Assembly (NCBI GenBank): GCA_902765485.1
Contig: CACWZZ010000009.1
Coordinates: 59,854-123,853, forward strand
Source of the DNA: an uncultured Bacteroidales bacterium
GTDB lineage: Bacteria > Bacteroidota > Bacteroidia > Bacteroidales > Paludibacteraceae
Reading direction: 5' to 3'
Length of the DNA: 64,000 nucleotides
Part shown: one piece after another, positions 58,736 to 64,000 of the stretch
How positions within the stretch are numbered: position 1 is the stretch's first letter
How the letters are laid out: each line of letters begins with the position of its first letter
Notes under the pieces: model-generated
Told to the model about the DNA's origin: nothing
Seen by the model: only the letters and a program-made list of their open reading frames with translations
Database searches by the model: none
Made by a program: the position numbers and the translations under genes

Positions 58736-59200
58736 TTAACTATACAGCCATTTTAGGATGGTGTGGCGGTAGATTTTGAGGAGGTATTTGCGGGAGGGGA
58801 GGAGGTGAAACCAGAGACGGGCACGGGTGAGTGGTTTGCGGCGACCGGAAGGGCTCTCAATGCGGGTGACACGTCCTATGATGTCTGCGCGGGTGCAGGT
58901 CTCTGTGCCGGCTAAGTTACCGTCTCCCATTAAGATATAAAGCGGTTCGCCGGTCTCAGCTCCTTCTATACGGATGAGGCGATGGAGGACGTATTTATGC
59001 TGTCCGTCGGGCGTAGCGACACTCGCGAGAAGGATGTCTCCTTTCTTCGGCAAGCGCTCCAGCGGCGAGAGGATGACAGAGTCTTTGTCGCCTTCGATGA
59101 AGGGTCTCATACTGACGCCGGAAGGCGTGAAACGCACTTCCTTTCCTTCTGCCAGCAACCTTGCTAACTCCGGGATCAATATGTTGTTCTCTATTCTCAT
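58736..59200 (-). CDS. S24/S26 family peptidase-like protein
   Basis: 154 residues. FTPSGVSMRPFIEGDKDSVIL carries the catalytic Ser (S30 in SGVSM), as in signal-peptidase-like enzymes. The expected Lys is replaced by His in KYVLHRLIRIEG (H73), like the Ser-His type of SipW/archaeal signal peptidases. YILMGDGNLAGTETC with RADIIGRVTRI matches box E. No N-terminal membrane anchor is evident, but the C-terminus is basic and hydrophobic (FHLLPSRKYLLKIYRHTILKWL). It starts inside the stop of the preceding gene (4-bp overlap) and precedes the PqqD gene by 48 bp. The probable role is leader-peptide processing in the same pathway. Confidence 0.8.
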   Translation of the reverse strand: MRIENNILIPELARLLAEGKEVRFTPSGVSMRPFIEGDKDSVILSPLERLPKKGDILLASVATPDGQHKYVLHRLIRIEGAETGEPLYILMGDGNLAGTETCTRADIIGRVTRIESPSGRRKPLTRARLWFHLLPSRKYLLKIYRHTILKWLYS

Positions 59201-59766
59201 TCCGGCGTGTAAACAAAGCAGTTCGGGCAGTCAGGGGTGGTGCGGCAGAAGTACTTTATGCTGCGAATATATATATCTGTGCTTTTTCTCGAAATGCGCA
59301 AACGATAATCGCCTACCTTCGGCAATTTCAGAGTTCTCTGAGTACTAGTTTGATAGTTTGTTAATAAGTTTTTCCACTCGTTTTTTTCGGCATCGTATAT
59401 CTCAAAATTTAAAACTTCATTGATATTATTTTTCCATTCCGGAGTAAAGGTAATACTAATACTATCCAAGTTTTGAATCTGCGAGATTTCCACCCTTGGT
59501 GTCTCAGTTTTAACAGACACAAGAAAAATAGCCAATTCGCTATTTGTGCTCGCATTCAAAAAAAATTTCGCTCCTCCAGAACAGGTATAAGTTATTCCAT
59601 CTTCCGCAACCTCTCCTATTTGATTAGATTCTTTTAAGTCTATTTCTGTCGGTGAGGCTTTGAACATCTCGTTGAATTCATGCTCTATGTATTCGTTCTC
59701 AGCCCTGCCTAAAACAGGACTGAGAGCGATCAAGCAGACTAATAAAAATCGTATGACTGTTTTCAT
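59197..59766 (-). CDS. small exported protein of unknown function with Cys-containing C-terminus
   Basis: 189 residues. MKTVIRFLLVCLIALSPVLGRAE is a Sec signal peptide. The mature part is beta-rich (TYTCSGGAKFFLN, SISITFTPEWKNNI, FEIYDAEKNEWKN, YRLRISRKSTDIYIRSIKYF), reminiscent of a jelly-roll module. It ends with FCRTTPDCPNCFVYTPE, three Cys within eight residues. The start codon directly follows the stop of the M6 protease gene and the stop overlaps the peptidase gene, so the products are probably made together. It could be a substrate or partner of the protease. I do not recognise the family. Confidence 0.7.
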   Translation of the reverse strand: MKTVIRFLLVCLIALSPVLGRAENEYIEHEFNEMFKASPTEIDLKESNQIGEVAEDGITYTCSGGAKFFLNASTNSELAIFLVSVKTETPRVEISQIQNLDSISITFTPEWKNNINEVLNFEIYDAEKNEWKNLLTNYQTSTQRTLKLPKVGDYRLRISRKSTDIYIRSIKYFCRTTPDCPNCFVYTPE

Positions 59767-62076
59767 TTATTGTAGGCGCGTGCCGGTGAGGGAATAAACT
59801 TCTTCTCCGCGGAGGATAACCAACTGTCCGTTCCGGAGCGCCTTGACGGCTGCGGGTTTTCCGGCAGGGGTGTTCTCTATATCTGTCTGTCCTCCTTCGC
59901 AGGAAGTGGTGTAATTGCTATAGGAAGCGCCACCTGCCGCAGTAACAGCAACGGAGTGGATATAGATGGAATTGGTAGTACAAGTTACCTCAATACCGAC
60001 CTTTCCTGAAGCATTATTGAAGGTATATTCCAAGTCACGCAAGTCCGCTCCTCCTGCTTTGGTTACTTCTTTCGACAACTCTGTCGAGCCAACGGACATC
60101 TTGATACTGCCTTCTCCCTTTGTCGCGTTGGTGCAATAGGAGACTACAATCTTGCTGACGTTGTTCATTGCTGTCTTTGTCTCAGCACCTGCGCCGGAAG
60201 CACCGGTAGTTACTTGCACACCTTGTTTGCCGGAGTCATATGCATAGCCGTCCTGTTTGCCGGTCCAGCTGTTGGTGGCATCCGCCCAAGCCTTGGAGGT
60301 GAAGGTATAAGTAGTCGTTTGCGCAACCCCTCCTTCACCGCTTTGGGTTGCAAAGACGGCATAGAAGGTTGCTCCTTCGGCAACCGGTTCTCCGGCATTG
60401 ACGAAGGTCGGAGCGGTAGTAGCAGAGGAATAATTTTCAGTAGCGGTCCAGCCGACGAATACTTTTCCTTCGCAGGGTGTCGGTTCAGTCTCCGGCAGAA
60501 CGATTGTTCCGGTAGAGATGGTGGACGCGAAATTATCGCCATCTGCTTTCCATGTGATCTCAAAGGGTTCTACCTCCGGTTCCTCGATATAGGTGAGGGT
60601 TATGAGTTGTCCGCTCTCGGCTATATTGAGCAGCGGTTTGCCGGAGATGCCGGTATAGGAAGTTACGTTTCCTGAGCCGGGGAATGGGTTTTTCGGGCAG
60701 TGGTTTGTACTGCCGTCCCAACCGATTTTCGTTCCGGTAGCAGAGATGATGGTATATAAAGGAGCACCGCTGGTATTGGAATTATTAGGTACATTATTTT
60801 CCCAAGCCGACGCATTGAAATTGACTTTCCAGATAAGCATTCCGCTTGCGGTCAGGCCTCTATCCCATCCCACCTGCTGGCGGTTTTCGATAAAATAGCA
60901 CCATCCGGATGTAGTAGGACCTTGCTGGGTGCCGGATGCATTGATCTGGTATGCCTGGTAGTTCTCCGTTCCGTTCGGGTAGAGGGTGAGGCTGGCTCCT
61001 GTGTTACCCAGATTGACAGGAGTATGCCATCCGAAGAAATATTTCTCCCACGGGCTGTAGTTAGGCGGGCAGTGCCCGTCTCCGCCGTATGCACCGCCGT
61101 CCATGACATCCCAGTCGCCGGGAGTAAGACAGTTATTGTAGTTGGTACCATAGTCGGTGTCATACCAGTCGGGCAGCCCCATTACGTGTCCGAACTCATG
61201 GCAGAGGGTGCCTATACCGTTGAGCGTGTTGGCATAATAATCCAATTCGGCGGAGATGGCGTATGTTTCAATGATCTTGCCCCCCACTTTGCATTGATCC
61301 TTTGTATAGGTGCAGTAGCCGTAAGTGCGCGCTTCCGACACTTCCCAGTTATGCGGCCAAATAGTGGTGGATGCACCTCCGTCCGCCTGTCCGTATCCGG
61401 CATGGACAACATAGACGAAATCAATATATCCGTCGCTGTCCGAATCGTAATCCGCCCAGTTGATGGTATATTGCTGGTTCGCGAGGATACAAGCCTCTAC
61501 TACCGCGTCGGTGGCATGCTGGTCGTCTCCTTCATCCTGTCCCGGATTGTCCTTACCGTAATATGCCATATTGCGGCTGAGTTTGACCGGTCCGAAGACA
61601 TCAAACTGCGGGCGGTAAGCTCCATTGGATTGATCTGCAAAATACTGCGCAGCGGAAGGGTATCCCTGGTTAACGGTGCAGTTGGTAGCGTTGAACAGTT
61701 CGGTAAACGTAGCGAGGGTGTGTCCGGCTTGCATGTTATTATCGGAGAAGCTAGCCAGAATGACCACTCCTTTGGGAGCGAGGTTCGGCTCGGTACCGAC
61801 CGCTTTACGCTGGCGTCGCGCCACTCCTTTTGCCCAGCGTGCCTGGATTTTCGTAGGCGAGGGCGCTTCTCCGACGACCTCGTACATACCGTTGATTTCG
61901 CGCACCTCTTGTCCGGCACGGTTGATCATGTAGTGGTAGAACTCATCGCCGAATTGCTGTACTTCGATTGTAGTACCATCGGCTTGAACACGTGTCTGCC
62001 ATCCGCGGCGGGCGGGAACTGCGCTTGCCGTCACAGCAAAGGCGCAGAGTAAAAGAAATGTTAAAATCTTCCTCAT
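59767..62076 (-). CDS. M6 family metalloprotease domain protein with InlB-like repeat and shared tail
   Basis: 769 residues with signal peptide MRKILTFLLLCAFAVTASAV. An N-terminal propeptide-like part (RGWQTRVQADGTTIEVQQFGDEFYHY) precedes the M6 domain: GVVILASFSDNNM, YFADQSNGAYRPQFDVFGPV, DSDSDGYIDFVYVVHAGYG, then the zinc site LCHEFGHVMGLPDWYD (HEFGH at 293-297). A Listeria-Bacteroides-type module follows (FEITWKADGDNFAST to ATFYAVFATQS), then a carbohydrate-binding-like beta domain. The tail is LRNGQLVILRGEEVYSLTG. It is secreted and probably cell-surface bound. It heads the four-gene minus-strand operon with its own promoter. Confidence 0.87.
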   Translation of the reverse strand: MRKILTFLLLCAFAVTASAVPARRGWQTRVQADGTTIEVQQFGDEFYHYMINRAGQEVREINGMYEVVGEAPSPTKIQARWAKGVARRQRKAVGTEPNLAPKGVVILASFSDNNMQAGHTLATFTELFNATNCTVNQGYPSAAQYFADQSNGAYRPQFDVFGPVKLSRNMAYYGKDNPGQDEGDDQHATDAVVEACILANQQYTINWADYDSDSDGYIDFVYVVHAGYGQADGGASTTIWPHNWEVSEARTYGYCTYTKDQCKVGGKIIETYAISAELDYYANTLNGIGTLCHEFGHVMGLPDWYDTDYGTNYNNCLTPGDWDVMDGGAYGGDGHCPPNYSPWEKYFFGWHTPVNLGNTGASLTLYPNGTENYQAYQINASGTQQGPTTSGWCYFIENRQQVGWDRGLTASGMLIWKVNFNASAWENNVPNNSNTSGAPLYTIISATGTKIGWDGSTNHCPKNPFPGSGNVTSYTGISGKPLLNIAESGQLITLTYIEEPEVEPFEITWKADGDNFASTISTGTIVLPETEPTPCEGKVFVGWTATENYSSATTAPTFVNAGEPVAEGATFYAVFATQSGEGGVAQTTTYTFTSKAWADATNSWTGKQDGYAYDSGKQGVQVTTGASGAGAETKTAMNNVSKIVVSYCTNATKGEGSIKMSVGSTELSKEVTKAGGADLRDLEYTFNNASGKVGIEVTCTTNSIYIHSVAVTAAGGASYSNYTTSCEGGQTDIENTPAGKPAAVKALRNGQLVILRGEEVYSLTGTRLQ

Positions 62077-62110
62077 GATATAATTAATGTTTTATTTTCA
62101 AATTAGCGTG

Positions 62111-62142
62111 CAAAGGTACGGTTTTTTTTTGAGATACACAAA
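62111..62142 (-). promoter_or_regulatory. Bacteroidetes-type promoter for the M6/PqqD operon
   Basis: On the minus strand: TTTG (complement of 62139-62142), a 20-base spacer, TACCTTTG (complement of 62111-62118), 34 bp before the ATG. The 343-bp gap from 62077 to 62419 holds this promoter, the divergent one at 62285, and shared short sequences at 62173-62195 and 62233-62251. Confidence 0.85.
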
Positions 62143-62284
62143 TAAAATTGCAGTTTTTACGAAAATAAACATAAAAAGCAATAAACATAAATAAAATTTC
62201 TTGTCCTATTTATTGGATTTGGCGGAGTATATATGTGGAAAAATTGACGGATTTTGGAGAAAAAGCGGTTTTATTCCTATTTTA

Positions 62285-62316
62285 TTTGCGTATATGCGCG
62301 AAATGTTGTACTTTTG
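62285..62316 (+). promoter_or_regulatory. Bacteroidetes-type promoter for the right-edge secreted protein
   Basis: TTTG (62285-62288), a 20-base spacer, TACTTTTG (62309-62316). A leader of about 100 bases runs to the ATG at 62420. Confidence 0.85.
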
Positions 62317-62419
62317 TAGTCGGTTTTGTAAAGTAAATATGGCAAAACACCGTTGCTTTGCTATAGTACATACAATAAAAAACACCCAATTTTATTCATT
62401 TAACTAAAACACAAAACAC

Positions 62420-64000
62420 ATGAAGAAATTATTCACATTAGCCGCTGCCGTATTGGCAAGTTTCAGCTTGTGGGCAGCGACAGAAAGCAACCCGACTGCA
62501 GATGTCGCTTCAAATGATGAAGTATCCGGGACCAGTTACACCATTGACGGAACTTATGTGGCAGGTTTGGGAGGCACCAAAGCCGGAGACATGGCCACGA
62601 AAGGCATCAAATTCCGTCTTAACAGAACTGCGGGTGAATTATCCAATGCCGTTGAATTCAAAGTCAATGAGGGCTATGTAATTACCAAAATTGATTTCTG
62701 CGGTCATGTCAATGACAACAGCAAGACTTCCACCATCACGCAAGTATTGGTTGACGGTGTGGACATTAACGCAGCCTCGGTAGATCTGCCCGCTAAAACA
62801 AGTAGCGCATCTTTCTCTTACACGATCAATGCGACAGAGAGTTTTATCATGGTATTTGAGGGTTCCGGCACTCAGGCTAACATCGAATACACCATCACCT
62901 ACGAAGAGGCAGTACAGAAAGAAGTTGACCATGTAGATGTTACTCTCGGCGGTGTAGCAGTCAATGGTGAGGCTTTGTCAGACATTCAGATGGCTACTCT
63001 CTATGGCGCGCTGAGTCTGGAACTCGCCAATGAGTATGCAGAGGCACCGACCGTTACCTTCACCGTTCAGACGGACACCTATTATGTAGGCGAAGAGACA
63101 CCTTCCACCAAGAACGAGGGCATTGATGTGGTAGCTGCACTGAACCCCAATGGCAAATGGCAGGCTCAACAAACTGTAGGCGAGCAAACCTACACCATCA
63201 CCGCCGTTAAGCCAGCAACGGCTACCGTTACTTATATGGACGGCGAGACAATACTGGGCACTGAGATTGTAAAGGTAGGCGAGAGCGCAACCAAGCATGG
63301 CGAGTATGAGGTTAAGCCGCTGGCTGAGTTCCAAGGCTGGTACACCGATGCAGAGCTGACTTCCGAGGCTGACCTGAGCGCAACTGTCGTTGCAAACATG
63401 GTTCTTTATGGCAAGTTCGTGAAGGCTTATGCTCAGTCGCTCAACATTGAGCAGTTGGTAGTAACAAACGGCAAGAGCTACGGCATCAAAGATGCACTGA
63501 CCGCAGCTGGTTATGAGTACAGCAATCTGGATGCTCTGGATTCTCTCAACAACGAAAAGGGCGCTGCCCGCAACGAACCATATCTTGGTCTGAAGATCAA
63601 GACACAAGGCGGTTTCATTGCTTGCAATGTAGCAACCGGTAGCACCATCCGCGTTAAGTTCGGTTATGTAGAGAATAACGTGCTGGCAATTGCCGGAAAC
63701 GACACCTTGACGCTGACACCAGCTAACAAGACCCTCGATGTACTGGAATTCACCGCTGCAGCAGATACCTACGTGAAGATCCAAACGACGAGCAGCAAAA
63801 CCGTTGTGATCAAACAAATCATGGTTGACGAAGCTATCTCTGACGTAATGTACAAGATCACGTATGCAGCAGCAGAGAACGGCGAGGTTAGCGGCTGGAC
63901 TGTAGCTTATCCGGGCGAGGAAGTAATAGTAACTCCTACTCCTGCTGAAGGCTATAAGACCGTCAGCCTCACCTACAACGGCATAGCTCTCCATGACGAA
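62420..64000 (+). CDS. secreted InlB-repeat protein, C-terminus outside window
   Basis: The frame opens at the ATG at 62420 and stays open to the end of the window (527 codons). MKKLFTLAAAVLASFSLWAA is a Sec signal peptide. It continues TESNPTADVASNDEVSG and a beta-rich domain (YTIDGTYVAGLGGTKAGD, GYVITKIDFCGHVND, FIMVFEGSGTQANIEY). A Listeria-Bacteroides (Flg_new) repeat follows (ATVTYMDGETILGTEIVKVG through EFQGWYTDAELTSEADLS and MVLYGKFV), then another domain resembling the first and a second InlB-like start (YKITYAAAENGEVSGW). It is probably a surface protein like its neighbours and may carry the shared tail beyond the edge. Confidence 0.85.
   Translation, partial: MKKLFTLAAAVLASFSLWAATESNPTADVASNDEVSGTSYTIDGTYVAGLGGTKAGDMATKGIKFRLNRTAGELSNAVEFKVNEGYVITKIDFCGHVNDNSKTSTITQVLVDGVDINAASVDLPAKTSSASFSYTINATESFIMVFEGSGTQANIEYTITYEEAVQKEVDHVDVTLGGVAVNGEALSDIQMATLYGALSLELANEYAEAPTVTFTVQTDTYYVGEETPSTKNEGIDVVAALNPNGKWQAQQTVGEQTYTITAVKPATATVTYMDGETILGTEIVKVGESATKHGEYEVKPLAEFQGWYTDAELTSEADLSATVVANMVLYGKFVKAYAQSLNIEQLVVTNGKSYGIKDALTAAGYEYSNLDALDSLNNEKGAARNEPYLGLKIKTQGGFIACNVATGSTIRVKFGYVENNVLAIAGNDTLTLTPANKTLDVLEFTAAADTYVKIQTTSSKTVVIKQIMVDEAISDVMYKITYAAAENGEVSGWTVAYPGEEVIVTPTPAEGYKTVSLTYNGIALHDE

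Noticed and set aside
62978-63994. 338-codon minus-strand open frame at the right edge
   Set aside because: It is antisense to the secreted InlB-repeat protein starting at 62420, which has promoter, signal peptide and recognisable repeats.

Overview
The window comes from a member of the Bacteroidota, most likely an uncultured gut-type Bacteroidales. The evidence is fourfold. Promoters have the Bacteroidetes form TTTG-N20-TAnnTTTG. The gene content is typical of the group: a TonB-dependent receptor, DUF4301, DUF5020, PG_1098-like methyltransferase, WbqC, a MurF-Alr fusion, GH28/DUF4861 and split HipA. There are large secreted Ig-like and FN3-like proteins, and genes start without obvious Shine-Dalgarno sequences. 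I see no tRNA, rRNA, CRISPR array or complete transposon.

Layout. 1-8.2 kb: the end of a TonB-dependent receptor, then exported proteins with OB-fold, choice-of-anchor and FN3-like domains and a DUF5020 protein. 8.4-17.3 kb: DUF4301; a sugar kinase, glycosyltransferase, SpoIID and methyltransferase operon; a convergent pair, an ABC ATPase and a MurF-Alr fusion whose MurF half is cut down. 17.4-26.1 kb: dxs-trkA-trkH, an SGNH/MBOAT acyl-transfer pair, coaE. 26.3-30.5 kb: dapB, lepB, WbqC-like, ilvE. 30.6-42.3 kb: POT transporter, rsmI, two flippases, ribE, two FKBP isomerases, truA, GH28 and DUF4861. 42.4-55.9 kb looks accessory: a three-gene HipS-HipT-HipB toxin-antitoxin cassette between perfect 43-bp direct repeats, a DUF234-type ATPase, a 2441-residue surface protein, an AlbA_2-type ATPase and two small proteins. 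55.9-64 kb: secreted repeat proteins and a four-gene operon (M6 metalloprotease, small exported protein, S24/S26 peptidase, PqqD-like).

The most unusual feature is how thoroughly short tandem repeats pervade the region. Units of 7, 8, 9 and 11 bp fill most intergenic gaps from 1 to 42 kb and often supply the stop codon of one gene or the start codon of the next. A 7-bp family (CAGCCRT) is inserted inside at least eleven protein genes, always in the coding orientation, giving recurrent peptides such as LSAVSCQPS. A second, hairpin-forming family (CCCTCTCC-AAAG-GGAGAGGG type) is inserted in frame in dapB, lepB, the MurF-Alr gene and the methyltransferase. An 11-bp family, about one helical turn, keeps its register over as many as seven units.

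Secreted proteins share a roughly 27-residue C-terminal tail (consensus GQLYIIRNGxxYNATGxxVK) that resembles a shortened sorting domain. Two of their genes also share a 44-bp upstream element and a promoter whose spacer is a palindrome. All names are from reading the sequence; no database search was run.
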